Shown here one piece after another: positions 48,394 through 60,260 of a stretch of 64,000 nucleotides of DNA. This stretch comes from Pelodera strongyloides (lineage: Eukaryota > Nematoda > Chromadorea > Rhabditida > Rhabditidae), in the NCBI GenBank assembly GCA_036852015.1, contig JAANDG010000044.1:404956-468955 (forward strand). Direction: 5' to 3'. The notes beneath the pieces are model-generated. The model saw only the letters and a list, made by a program, of their open reading frames with translations, was not told the origin of the DNA and ran no database searches. A program made the translations under genes and the position numbers. How positions within the stretch are numbered: position 1 is the stretch's first letter; every line of letters begins with the position of its first letter.

Positions 48394-51300
48394 ATGTCGT
48401 CCGGCAAGAGGACGAACAAGGTTGGTGACTTTTATAGTATATGAAGGCCGGCATACGATGTGGGAAAACTGTACTACCGTATACAGCTGGAAATAGCATA
48501 TTTGTAAATGTCGGCTTTAATGATGTTCGTAGGTGTCTAATGACTAGTGTGTCACGTGGTAAGTAAGTGTTATTTTCTTTTGGCGATATCTCAGAACATG
48601 GTCGCAGTGTTGTTGTGTATCATGCAATGCATAAACATAAAGCTCCAGCTCCGGGGATTGCAAATCGGTATTTTTGGTATCGAATACTCTTTGAAAGCAG
48701 CGTGATTCTGCAAGTATGTAAATTTGGGTCCTGTCGATTTTGAAAGCGTTTAGGCCGCGAGCTTGCTTGTTATATTTCCAGGTAACATTCGAATCTCCAC
48801 TCAACATTTCGTCGCCTGCAGCGTGTCGAATTTGTCACTCCGGAGATAACTCGCTACCGTACTGGGGAGGTGATTTTGGTGAACCGCTAATATCACCATG
48901 TAATTGCAAGTGAGTTTTTTGTTGTCTTGTATCCCTCCCTGGCCAGGAAGTGAACTAATTGAAACCAAAGACCTAGAGCGGGCAGGACCGTGTATTGCAG
49001 ATTGCAGGCACGGGGCACGCACCGAGTTCCTCTTACGAAGACGGGTCTAACCTTACCTGTTTACTTATTTTAGCTTCTTAAGTTTGGTCCAAATTAATTG
49101 TGATGTTTATTATTAGTGGTTTGGGTAGTTATTAGTTATATACAGCCGATTAACAGCAAGCATCAATCATTAATAACGGCGTTCAAGTAAGTTTTAGGAT
49201 ATTACTCTTAACAAGAAAGTTTATGTGAATTCAGGGGTACCACTGGTCTGCTGCACCGTTCTTGTATGCTTTACTGGCTTCGTACTAATTCGACGAAATG
49301 CTGTGAAATTTGCAAGCATGAATTTAAGACTGTGAAGTGAGTTTTCGGTCATGTTTTGGTCATATCATACATCGAGTTATGAAAGAGAAAGAGGTGCTAG
49401 TTCTAGTTTCTACTGTCACGAGCGGTTGCTTTCTATCGTTTGAGCCCATGAGACAAATCCAAATAATACGTTGACTGAACAACTAGTTTCAATTTCAATA
49501 CGTGAACTCTTTTGTGATTGCAAAAAGTGGAACACATACTATCTTACGTTTTGGTGGATTTCCCAACCCCCATATTTTGTTAACAGTTGGTCGTCATCAT
49601 CGTTATTCAAATCAGGGTGCTTCCCTCGTTCACTGATTTCCTTCGTGTCCGCGGAATGGGCGTCTATGGAGATACGAGTCTCGGGGTGGACCTCGTTGTG
49701 TTTGTGGTTATCACGGCCATTTGTTACACGGCCGGTCCAATGCTACTCATCGGAGCTGCGGAGAGTGATGGTGAAGGTGAGGAGTTATTACTTTTATTCA
49801 ATGAACGTCTTAAAAAATTTTTTTAGGGCGCGTTCGAGTTGGGCGGAAAAAGGAAAAACGTGTGTCTGCGTCACTCACTTTGCACACTCTATACGCGGAA
49901 AAGTAGCATGTTTTTCCGCCCAACTCGAACGCGCCTATACTAGTTGAGTGGAATGTAGAGTGATAGGAATACTAGCTTGTGCACCTTTATGAGTTCGGAC
50001 TGTTATAGTGTACTGTGTATTGTAACTTAGGTACCATAGAGGGTACTGTATATGTACAAGGTCACTGTTGTAGTGTATGTGTACAAGGACACTTTTGTAG
50101 TGTTGTGTAGTGGTAATTAGAACCAATAAACATGTTTGCTAGAAGTTAGACATCGAATTTCAGATTGCTTGGGTGCTTATGCTATATATATATATATTAG
50201 GTCGTATTCTTTGGGGCGAGATTCATCGTGCAAATCAAGTGTTAGCCTGAAATGATTATTAATTAAAACAAAGAAGTTTAGCTAGAAACCTATAACCTAG
50301 AGTCTTAGATTGTAAATTTCAGATTGGCTGGCAAAGACTCTTCTCGGTGTGGTTGTCTTGTTCATGCACCTTATCTGGATGATTAGCACGATAACCGCCC
50401 ACTTTGTTCAGTTCAGAGAATGGCGTTACAAATATCCGGTCAGTTTGTTTCTTGTGACCAGATATAAACTACAATTAGTTGTTTTGTGTATACTTCATTG
50501 TTTGTTTGTGGTGGAGCACAATGCATGGAAAAAGGTTGTGTCACCGATAGGAAAATATTGACTGTGGTAAACTAGAACATCCGGCTGCTATCATACGGGC
50601 TACCGTGGTTAGTTACGTAATATTGGCTGGGTAACTCTATCTCCCTCTCAGCATGTCATAGATAGACTGGTTTTGTACAGTAATTGTCTCAAGGCGTTAT
50701 GTTGCGGCGCATGCGAATTGTTTTTTTTTTATATTTACTGTATTGTGAAGCAGTGCTTTAGAGGGACATTTTTGTGGACAAGGAATTGAACGAAACTCTT
50801 GCGCTAAATGACCAGGGAGTCTTGGTAAGTTGTTCTTTCCATTATTGCAAATAAGTGTGGTGTACCGAACCGAATCAGTCTGTTTTTATTCGAGCATACC
50901 TTGTATTTTGCTTCGGTGATATTATCTCTGCTCTGGTGAATTTATCAAAATGCAGTCTGATTACAAAAGATTTATTGCAATAAGCGAGTGAGAAGCCTAT
51001 AAATAGATAAATAATTATTTAATAATGTTGTTAAATTATTATTATTATATCCTATATAATGACACGACGTCTCGGTCTCAAATTATAATAATAATTTTAA
51101 TGTGTTTACATGACTAATGCCCCCGAACCCGAACCACTATTATTATTGTTGTAGTAGGATACTTTCCTTTGCGAGTTTTCCAGTGTTTTGCTGGTTGTGC
51201 TGATTTCCCAAGAATTTTGAAGCGTTCTGAAACGGGGATTTTTATACGCGACAATTTTTTTTTCATCTATCAGACTGTGTTCAAACAATCAAGTGGTGGT

Positions 51301-53861
51301 CCAGATCCTTTATTTGGATTTGGCTTGATCAAATTTTATATTTTCCTCTTTCACTGAGTGTTTTCCAGTGCGGCGGTGCGATCTGCACCCATTTTCTTTA
51401 ATATTGATATATCACTTATGCTGCATTGTAAACCTTTCGAAATTTTATTTTCTTAATTCACAAAGTAAGTCAAGTTCTACCGTCAGTTCTACCGTCTACA
51501 TCCTACAGCCTACAGTACACCTAAACCATAAAATTGATCTGTATCAAGAACAGCTTTGTTCTGTCTCTAGGAATTACTTACTGAAAATAGGTGTCCTTCA
51601 TGATCTGGACTGCATTTTGATCTTGTCGCCCATTGATATATCCATTGCGTGTGAACATTGTTTCCGTTTTTCTTTTCTCTCGTTTATGTAAGAAGTAGAT
51701 GACGATAGGTAAAGCAGGAACGTATAAGTGCATAAAGTTGACGGCTTCCTAAATGCTAGTTATATAGTAGTTGAGGTGTTGAGGTATTACTCGTCGGAAC
51801 GTAGTCATAGGCCCTGAGAAAGTCTTACTTGCTAGAAAAATTGTTATTTTGACTTTTGTCGCGGTGATATGCGTTTGAGGCTAGCGGGTTTACATACTAT
51901 TATCTATCGTCTTGGGGTCCATTTTGGTTTCATCCGGCTCATTTTCACAAAGTAGTTTTTTTTATTAATTTGCCGTAAAAATACTAATAACTAGTAGAAT
52001 ATCCCTTTAAAGTGAAATACCGGCCGGTTTTTGAAACACCTCGAGTACACTATCATTCTTATGCAGATTATGCAAATGAGCATAAATTAGAATAAAAAAT
52101 CGAGATAAGTTCGAGCAACTAAGCATAAATACCAATCCGTGAGAATTCAGTTGTCCACGATGCGTTTCAAATACCGGCCAATGTTTCTCTTTAATGCGAC
52201 AGAATTTTAGATCGACAGCAAAGCAAATACAATAAATACTTTGTAGACAATATTCGAATGTCTACTTTATTTAATTCATTTATATTGTTTTAGATATGTT
52301 GTTTAATGCTTAATTTAGTGATTTTATATAAACTGGATTGTACGCTGTGACTGAAATTACAGGTGGCATTGTTCCCGTGACTCGTTTACCGTTTTTTTAC
52401 GAGTTTTTGTATTCACGGGCGATTATTGTTGCCGATGTTGCTTAAAGTTCTGTTCATCTTCTTTTCGCAGTCTCTGTTCGTCTGAGGCGAATCGCCAGCG
52501 AAAATAAATTGACTGCCTAATCCGCCGACGAAGGAAAAAATTAATGGCGAAACGCCTGGCGAAAATAAATGCAACTGGCGAATCGCCACTCTAAGGGCGC
52601 GTTCGGGTTGCTCTTTCCGAAAGAGAAAGAGGCAAAAACCCCGTTCGGGTTGGACCTTTCCGAAAGGATTTAATGCTTTGTGAAAGTGAAAAGTACAGTA
52701 CACACTTTCCGTGAACACGCAGGGATTTTCGTTTTAAGATTTGAATCGATTTAATTGTGCGCGGTGCATTTCCTTCCGGTCTTGTGCACGTACTGTCATG
52801 TGCCTGCGGGCAGGTCGGCGGTCGGGAAAAAATTCAATGTCGAAATTGTGCACAAGGGCGCAGACCGTGCACATTCAAATAAAAAATCAAAACCCTGCGT
52901 GTTCACGGAAAGTGTGTACTGTACTTTTCACTTTCACAAAGCATTAAATCCTTTCGGAAAGGTCCAACCCGAACGGGGTTTTTGCCTCTTTCTCTTTCGG
53001 AAAGAGCAACCCGAACGCGCCCTAAATACTATGCACAGAGAAAAGAGCATAGCGCGCAGAGAAAAGGGAAAATACGAGTAACAAGCTGGCGGCCTTATCC
53101 AACTTTTTTCATGAGGACTCATATATTCTGTATGGCCGAGTGGTCTAAGGCGCTGGTTTGAGGTTTGGCAGAGGCGTGCCGGCATTGTTCGATTCCTGTC
53201 CTGTCTAATTGTTTTGCCGCATTATTATGAAAAATTCGGCAAAAACAGCGAAGCGCCTGGCGAAACGCTGGTTGTTTAGTCAAAAATGGCGTTTCGCTGT
53301 GCGGGTGGACAGGCGTTTCGCCATTACCTTCGCCTGGCGTTTCGCCAAAAGGGAACGCAGTACTGTCCGTGCCAACATCAGCAGCATGGCACTGGTGGTT
53401 CCGAAACACTGTGGCATTGCGATCGTGAACCAGTGTTCATGTTCCTGTCTCGGAATGAATACGTTGTTGGTTCATTGTTTATGAGAAAAATTGGACTGAA
53501 TACGTTGGTGAGTTGTTGTTTACGGCAATTATCTTAGATTACGTAGCGGGGCAGAGCCTATCTGTAAATTGGTAGTGCCTCGTTAGCTTGTGGCTGACAT
53601 ATTTTCCTCGTAACGTTGATTTGATTTTTTCACTGTAGTAGACGACGACATCGCGGGTGTGCCCGTAACTTGTCATTGCGTACGAAGTTAGTACGCAATG
53701 TTATCTTTGTATTCGTAAGCACAATCATCACTTAAGGCGGAGACTGCGCTGGATCTCGGGATTTTTTTGTGTACGATCACTCCAGTTCCAATGAGCGAAC
53801 CGGGCAAGCCAACCTGCAGGAACTAGAACGTCTTCTGGATTTCAGGGACTCGAACGCTTGA
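48394..53861 (+). CDS. MARCH-type membrane RING-CH E3 ubiquitin ligase (3' part uncertain)
   Basis: Clear in-frame exons: 48394-48420, 48782-48909, 49235-49336, 49616-49776, 50323-50438, 50762-50824 (199 residues). The RING-CH (C4HC3) zinc domain is complete: CRICHSG, then SPCNCKG, LLHRSCMLYWL and CCEICKHEF. Two membrane segments follow, LVVFVVITAICYTAGPMLL and LLGVVVLFMHLIWMISTI, as in MARCH ligases that ubiquitinate membrane proteins in the endosomal system. The last clear exon ends ALNDQGVL. A plausible terminal exon is 53786-53861 (SNERTGQANLQELERLLDF, stop), but its phase needs at least one more exon between, which I did not find. Introns carry two GGGCGC foldbacks and a MITE. No orthologue number is assigned. 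Confidence 0.8.
49825..49937. mobile_element. Foldback element, GGGCGC-end family, copy 3
   Basis: AGGGCGCGTTCGAGTTGGGCG and GGAAAAA are mirrored by TTTTTCC and GCCCAACTCGAACGCGCCT. It is only 113 bp and lies in a MARCH intron 49 bases after exon 49616-49776. Confidence 0.9.
52007..52194. mobile_element. TTAA MITE family 1, copy d
   Basis: TTAA-AGTGAAATACCGGCCGG at the left; TTTCAAATACCGGCCAA and CTCT-TTAA at the right. The body matches the other copies. It is probably intronic in the MARCH gene. Confidence 0.85.
52593..53025. mobile_element. Foldback element, GGGCGC-end family, copy 4
   Basis: TAAGGGCGCGTTCGGGTTG is mirrored by CAACCCGAACGCGCCCTAA. The arms are nearly perfect for about 140 bases each (TCCTTTCGGAAAGGTCC, AAAGTGTGTACTGTACTTTT), with a 150-base loop. 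Confidence 0.92.
53126..53210 (+). pseudogene. tRNA-Leu-like pseudogene or SINE head
   Basis: TGGCCGAGTGGTCTAAGGCG is a perfect type-II tRNA A-box region (Leu/Ser-like) and GTTCGATTCC a perfect B box, but the acceptor stem does not close. Pol III could still recognise it. Confidence 0.55.
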
Positions 53862-54635
53862 AGTAAGCGGAAGAGAAGAGAAGCCACGTTGCACGCATTT
53901 ATCGCTTTCTAATAAGGTATGCAATAATGCAATGCAGTACAGTTTTTGGAATCTAGCGTTTTCAGATATTTCTACCCTCTCTCGTTGACTCGATAAATTA
54001 AATAAGTAAAAAAATGTCTCATGTCTGCAAATTTAAGGTTCGATCAAGCACTATTTGCGTCCTAAACAAAACGCGCCCCCGAAGCTTGGTAGGAAAAAAA
54101 AAACAATTTATCCTTATTGTTGGTGGAATAAAATTTTAGATCTTTGTTTCTGTTCTGTTCCATGCAGATTGCAGGTCGTCCTCTGGATTTATGTGCGATG
54201 GTATAACTTCCTTTCCCATTTCCATTTGTCAAGGGCATTGCTGGTTGGATAAACGGATTTCAAAGTTCAAGGCTTCAAGGTACACATGCTCTTTAATATT
54301 TTAACATAAAGTACTGTTATGCATGTGCTTTCACATGTTTTCTTTGTTGTATTTTGTCTTTGCGTGCCTCTCTGTATCTGGTGATCAGGTACCATTTGTA
54401 GTTTATTTCAAAAATATACTGTAGAAAAAGTTACACTTTGGGTTCATTCGTGAGCCTAGGTTTTTCTCACTCTCATATATTCCTCGTCAAGAACAATATG
54501 CATCGGTATTTTACGTGATCATCAGATACAGTTTCTTTATGTCCCGAGATTGTATCATAAATTTTCTGGCTGTTAACAGGATCACTATCTGGTCACCATT
54601 GATCATTCCACAACTCATCAGCTGTTTTCCTCACT
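53862..54635. other. Region after the candidate MARCH end
   Basis: No gene visible. A small open stretch near 54170-54200 (IAGRPLDLCAM) follows an acceptor and precedes a GT but cannot be joined to anything with confidence. Confidence 0.4.
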
Positions 54636-56250
54636 ATGGAGCCTGGACTAATCGATGGCCTTCCCTACAATATGATTAAAAGTAGGTTTCTTCGTTAACT
54701 CAGTGTGTATCATCTTGTATCATCTTTGTACGATCAATTCGTGGAGACTCTTTATTTCCATTACTTAGCTACTCAGTATACTCACATATACTTGTATGTG
54801 AATTGAGTCTAGATGTGAGAGACAATTCTAATTCTTTTAGTACACGCATACACATACTTGGGTAGTGCCTAGTGTCCTGATAATGTGATGAACTGGGACT
54901 GAATGATGTTCCCTACTGAATGATCGCCATCGCATTAGGGCCACTATTGTAAGTTTTTCGTTTGAATTTTGAAGTTTTTCGTTTGGATTTCGAAACTTTA
55001 TAAAGTTTCAAGTGCGCTTTCGTCGTTTCGTGAGCGTGGAAGGTGGAAAAGTGTAGTTTAAGTACGATTCAAGTAAGTGCGAACGTGTGTGAAGCATACC
55101 CTGATTAATTATACTATTATACCTCAGCGTCGATCGAATGACTGATCAAACTAACCCACCACTTACCTAAATTTTCCTTCTTTTATCCAAGAATCCTTGC
55201 AGGTTTGAGTAGCGTTCGCATCCGAGAGATAGACTCTAGTTCCATCATAATCATATGCCTTTGCTGCTGAGGTACATTCTCGTTTACTTATATTTAGACA
55301 GGCATTGAGGTACTTATTTTAGAATACATGAACAGTTTCCACGGCCCGGAATCCGGATGTAATGATCCTAACTTCATATTGTTTGTTGCTCATTATGGTA
55401 AGTTCTCATCTTTGACTGCCGTATCCCGTACCCGTATAAATTTCTGCCGCTATAAGTTAGAATTTAGAAGCATCGATTTACACTTCATTCATCGATCGAA
55501 TTGTCGATTTATTTGACTACCTCATCATCACTAATTCATAATTTCGTTCTTTATTATCCTTGCAGATTTCGAAGTTGTATCCAACCAAGGCAAAGTGGCA
55601 AAGAGCACATACACAATTGATTAAGAACTGAAGTGTAAGGTAATACTACTTTTGTTATTTCATTGTTGCTTTGAATTTATCCCCTCTGAATGAGCAAATG
55701 CTTAACGAGTTGCAATGACAGTAGTTTTTCAGGGGCGTGTAGTGGATGTTAGTGGATCGCTGTGCATAATGAATATTGATAGGCAAATCATTCCCCAGGA
55801 AAGAATAAGAGATCAGGTTGGATTTTTTATTGAACTTATTGTTTCACATTTGTTTATCAAATTGGGAGCGAGAGCAAGGATCAAACATCGGACGGTTCTT
55901 CTGCTGGCATTCAGCACCCTAACTGGTATTGAGGTTCAATAAAATAGTTAAATTATTATTTTTAGCGTGGCAACTGTTTCTTCAAAGATTTCAGTTTACT
56001 CTGCGGCGGCGGCGTCTCTGTCTTTGCGTGGGTAAGTGAATATTACTTGCCATTGTTAAATGAAAGTTACTGGAAAAGCTTCTCTTTACTGTTACGCGCT
56101 GTAATAATATACTACGGACTTGATTGTTGCAGGTTCATACTTGGCAAACGAATCTACCGCACCAATGGTCACGCCAGCAGCCAGCTTCATAGAGAAGGGA
56201 GAAAGCATGCAAGGGAGGGAGGGAGGGAGCAAGGGAGCATGGTACGTCAC
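54636..56250 (+). CDS. Candidate exons of an unresolved gene
   Basis: Several short open stretches are bounded by good acceptors and donors: 54636-54681 (MEPGLIDGLPYNMIK), from 55203, 55322-55391 (ending FILFVAHY), one around 55568 (DFEVVSNQGKVAKSTYTID, stop), one around 55732-55815 (ending PQERIRDQ) and two between about 55990 and 56240. I cannot assemble them into one frame: the exon at 55203 reaches a stop just before its donor. No domain is recognised. They could be two small genes or none. Confidence 0.25.
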
Positions 56251-56529
56251 ATTTTGATACACTTGTCTTATTATATCACTGCTAGCAGTGTTAGCGTTAC
56301 GTTTGAATGCATATTTGACTTGTCAATGCTTCTGTTTCTAAATTTCTAACCCATTTCTTTTTCGGTCTGTCGATGAAAGAGCTAGACGCTAACGGAGTCT
56401 CCTTTCCCGCTTATATAAATATGTGAATCAGTTGGAGGACGACGATTACAGTGAGTGCCATTGTCATTTCTATGCCATTTCTATTCGATTCGTCATATTT
56501 CTATTCCATTAATGCCATGTATATCTTTC

Positions 56530-56703
56530 TTAAAGCTATATAACAGTTGGTTTTTGAAACGTAAACGTAAGCCTAATTTTCACTCTGTCGCTGTGTGTTC
56601 ATGTAGTGCTTGTAAAGAACTAATGATATTCATTGGTATTGAATAGGAATGGAAATAGAGTGGTCTAAGATACGTTTCCAAAACCGGCTGGCATATCGCG
56701 TTT
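56530..56703. mobile_element. TTAA MITE family 1, strongly diverged copy
   Basis: GTTGGTTTTTGAAACG at the left and CGTTTCCAAAACCGGC with ATCGCG at the right resemble the family ends. The TTAA sites are not kept. Confidence 0.45.
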
Positions 56704-57164
56704 AGGTTTAGCCGTAGCTGTATTGTATGTGTAGATCCTTCCATCCTTGTTGTAATGTATGAGTTAGCAAGCGGCTAACAATATCTTTTATTTTACTGTT
56801 GACTCGAGCCCTATCTTTAGTCTATGCTTTACTAACAATAGGCTAAATTTATTTTGTTGTTCATCAGCGAATGCACATTGAGTGTTGAAAATTTTGCCTT
56901 GTCCTTTGTCGTGCACATTATTTTTCGGTCATATCTTACTCTTCTTATATCTTCTCTGTTCACTGCTTTTACTTTGTTGCACCCGTCATCCTAGAATTCT
57001 ATTACTAGTTTCTTTTTTTTTTGTAATATTATGTTGAAGGTAGCGAGCGATAAGCAATGAATTAGGCGCTATTAGTATATTAATGTTTAATCGGGGTAGT
57101 TTTTTTTTACCATTCCACATTGAGATAGCATTCGCTGTAATGGGGTGCCATGTTCGCGAATCGT

Positions 57165-57405
57165 AATTGCGAAAATTACAAATGCCTGTCCATGTTCGAG
57201 TTCATGTAAATTATGTAAATGACTTTGTTTTGTCCCGCAGCGATTTTGAACCTAGTACGGATAACAGCACGGGCCTGCTCCATTTTAGCTGCAGGACCAT
57301 GTCATTTGTGTCATTCAAATGGGTTACGGTAGGCATTTGGCATGCATGATGCATGTAAAATGATTTGAACATGGACGGGAATTGTACATTTCGCATGTGC
57401 AATTA
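57165..57405. repeat. Inverted repeat of about 240 bp
   Basis: AATTGCGAAAATTACAAATG and CCTGTCCATGTTC at the left are mirrored, with changes, by GAACATGGACGGG, AATTGTACATTT and GTGCAATT at the right. Confidence 0.65.
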
Positions 57406-57530
57406 GCGAACAGGCAAATACGCTATTCCGATGTAGTGTAGTAGTGTATGCCTGTATGCAAATTATTGTACGCAGTGCGCCTATCGATTATCATACCTGA
57501 ATATATTAATTTGCATTCAGTATACACTTG

Positions 57531-57757
57531 TGAAACTCCGCGCAATCGCTGCGCACAAAATAAGGGCCCCGCTGGCCACAGATGTTCTATTTCACTTGGC
57601 GCACCATGTAAAGGCGCGGCAGGTGAGAAGCAAGTGCGCCAGTGGTGCGCCACATGGTGTTAGCGCACCCCTGTCGCACCCGATAGGTGGTGCGCTGCGT
57701 CCCTGTGGCGCACGGCGCACCCTGTTTTCGTGTGCGGCGATGGGGCGGAGTTTCACG
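57531..57757. mobile_element. GC-rich element with GTGAAACTCCGC ends
   Basis: Terminal inverted repeats GTGAAACTCCGC and GCGGAGTTTCAC bound a 227 bp GC-rich body with several GTGCGCCA and GGCGCAC repeats, in strong contrast to the AT-rich surroundings. Confidence 0.75.
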
Positions 57758-58339
57758 TTGTAGAAGAATGTGCAAGCTCAAAGCACGTTTCAAAAACAGA
57801 CCATTATTTCGCTTTGATTAAGCTATTGTACAATACTTCAGACCTTCAAAGATTGCGAGAGAGAGCATTAGACACTGCCCATGCCCAGTAACCTTTTGGC
57901 TACTTTTTTAAGTTCACAAACCACTCTTTCTGCAAATGGGTTAACTTACAATTTTTATGGGTCCATGCAAACATACTACGTTACTATGACCTTAAAACTA
58001 TCGTTTATTGTATATTGAATACAGTATTTAGTAAGAATGCGTACCATAGTAGATAGTACTCTTCTTTTCTATGTATGTCTAAGTGTAGGCTCAATATTGT
58101 GATAGTATTCTTTCCTTCGATGTATAAATGTATCCTTAGTAGACTGAAGCTTATTTGTTGCCGTTGCAGTTTATTTATTTCATTGCCATGGTTTGAATTT
58201 CTTTCTTAATAAAACGTTTCTTGTTATAATTTTATATTTTCGTACTGTATCTGTTGCACAATGCACAGAATATTTACCTATATTATTGTAATTGTCTAAT
58301 TTCATTTATATGTCAAAAAAATTATAATATACTATAATA

Positions 58340-58640
58340 TGTGGCTATATATTAGGCCACATTTGCCCTGAAAGTGCCTGAAAATACACTGGGTTGGCTA
58401 TATCTGGGCCACCCATTGCCCAGGTATCGCCCAAAAATGTGAGGGTCGGCTAGATTTAGGCCACCCACTGCCCAGGTATCGCCCAAAAATATGAGACGTG
58501 GCTACATCTGGGCAGCGGGTGGCCCAGATATCGCCTAAAAGTAGCCGCCTGGGCAGATGGAAGCAACAGCATGGGCTACTTTTGGGCGATTTCTCGGCTA
58601 CTTTCGGGCACTTTGGCACCTGTGGCACTTGTGCCTCTGT
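58340..58640. repeat. Degenerate repeats of a GGCTA/TGGGC unit
   Basis: A unit containing GCCCAGGTATCGCCCAAAAA occurs at about 58418 and 58470 and in changed or inverted form near 58520 and 58580 (CTACTTTTGGGCGAT). Confidence 0.7.
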
Positions 58641-59782
58641 GGCTTCCATGGAGCTTGCTGGCCGCTTTTTGACCGCCGCGGGTCCGCCTTCAGACCCGCC
58701 CGCTATCCCGCCTTAGCTGACCTGAGTCCTCACAAATTAAGGCAAAATGTGCGGAGATACTGTAGGCGATAGTGCGGTGTGATGGCCAAACACTGCACAC
58801 AATCGATTTTTTTCGAAAAGGTTTTTGCTTTCGCACCTACCAAAGGCTTGCAAATTATTCATAATTATTATGAATACAATATGAATTATCAAATAACTGT
58901 TGTTTTACTTAGAAAACTTGCTTGTTCAGTTACGATAGTCTTTTAAAAGGGCACACTCACAAGAAAATTATTGTTTTGTTACTTTGTTTTACATTATCCC
59001 GGTACTCCACATGACAATGGATTTTCATAGTAATTTCTATTCGTAAAAGGCAATTAGAACAGCCCAACGATCTGAAAACCCGTACATTAAATAAAAAAAG
59101 TCGCGTTTCATAAAAGGCTCCTATTCCTATTTCTACGCTGTGCACATTTGTGCTCACAATTTGTTGTTTATTGTCACTGCCTTCATGTACCTGCTTAGAA
59201 ATTCAAGCATATGGTTCCAGTCCGGCCATTCTAATTTCCGTCCCGTATAATTAATATTCTGTAAATACTTTGTCATGTGTACGTTGTCACGTGTAAACTC
59301 GTACGGAGAACCGGAGTAAATTAGAAAAGTTAGAAAAGTATCTTTCTCGCGAGTCCCACCCTTCAAAGGCTGAGGGTCTACATATAAAAAATTTTCCCCA
59401 AATTTTTCAGTGCTAAAACTCCCAGCTTCCTCAAATATGACGAAATCGTTTAACATAATATGCAAAAGGTGATTAGTTTGGAAATGAAGATCCGTAACTA
59501 GATACCGTACACAGAAACAAGAACACAGACAACAAAGGCAAAGGGTTTTGCGGTTCAAACTTTCATAAAACTTCGGATGAACCACACCAATGTATTGAAC
59601 ATTAAAATCCAACTTTTTGGGCGCGAAGATAAACTCTGTCGACAACCAGAAAGTTGTTGACTGCGTTTACTGACGCCTGTTCTTTAGCAGCCCGGAAGAA
59701 TAATGCGTCACTCAACTTCAGGCAGCTCATGAGCTTAGAAAAACATGGCAGGTGCAGGGATTTTCCAGAACACTGAGAGCCG

Positions 59783-60260
59783 ATAAGTTGCGCGCCGCAA
59801 CATTTCGGGAAATAAAATCCGCGCCGCAAAGGAATGGGAAACAAAATGCGTGCCGAATAGAAATGGGGCGCAAAATGCGCGCCGATCCTTTGTGGGAAAC
59901 ACCGGCGCGGAATTTGCGCCCCGCAACATTTCCGCACCGATTCGGCAACGTTTCTGAAAGAGATCGGAGGATCTGCCGTAACTGCAGCTGATGTCCCTAT
60001 ATTTTTCCGCAAGCACAGGTCTCACATTTGTTGTGTGGTCGAGTGGCCTAAGTGAGCTAACAAGAGTGCAGGTTCGATCCAACACCGCTGCTTTCTTTTT
60101 GCAGTTGCTACTTTTCCCGCAACGTTTCCGCACCATTTCGGCAACGTTTTGGAGGTGTTTCCCTCAACAAAACGGCAACCGGTGTTATTGAAAACCCTTT
60201 TGCGGCGCGCATCAAATTATTTTGCGGGAAACACCCCCAAACTGTTGCCGCGCGCAACTC
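59783..60260. mobile_element. GC-rich foldback with internal tRNA-like sequence
   Basis: Left AGTTGCGCGCCGCAACA is mirrored by TGTTGCCGCGCGCAACT. Internal GGGAAACA, CCGCAACATTTC and CCGCACC-TTCGGCAACGTTT repeats form sub-arms around 60030-60085, where GTGTGGTCGAGTGGCCTAAG (A-box-like) and GGTTCGATCC (B box) occur. Confidence 0.65.

Larger units (their letters stand above)
52490..53350. mobile_element. Composite of nested foldbacks with a tRNA-like core
   Basis: Outer arms contain GGCGAAACGCCTGGCGAA (near 52541) and GCCTGGCGTTTCGCC (near 53331). Inside lies GGGCGC-family foldback copy 4 (52593-53025) and a tRNA-like sequence (about 53126-53210). Confidence 0.65.

Noticed and set aside
59154..59645. 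163-residue minus-strand frame
   Set aside because: No recognisable domain, no clear splice support and repeat-rich surroundings; could be an old transposon remnant but I cannot support a gene.
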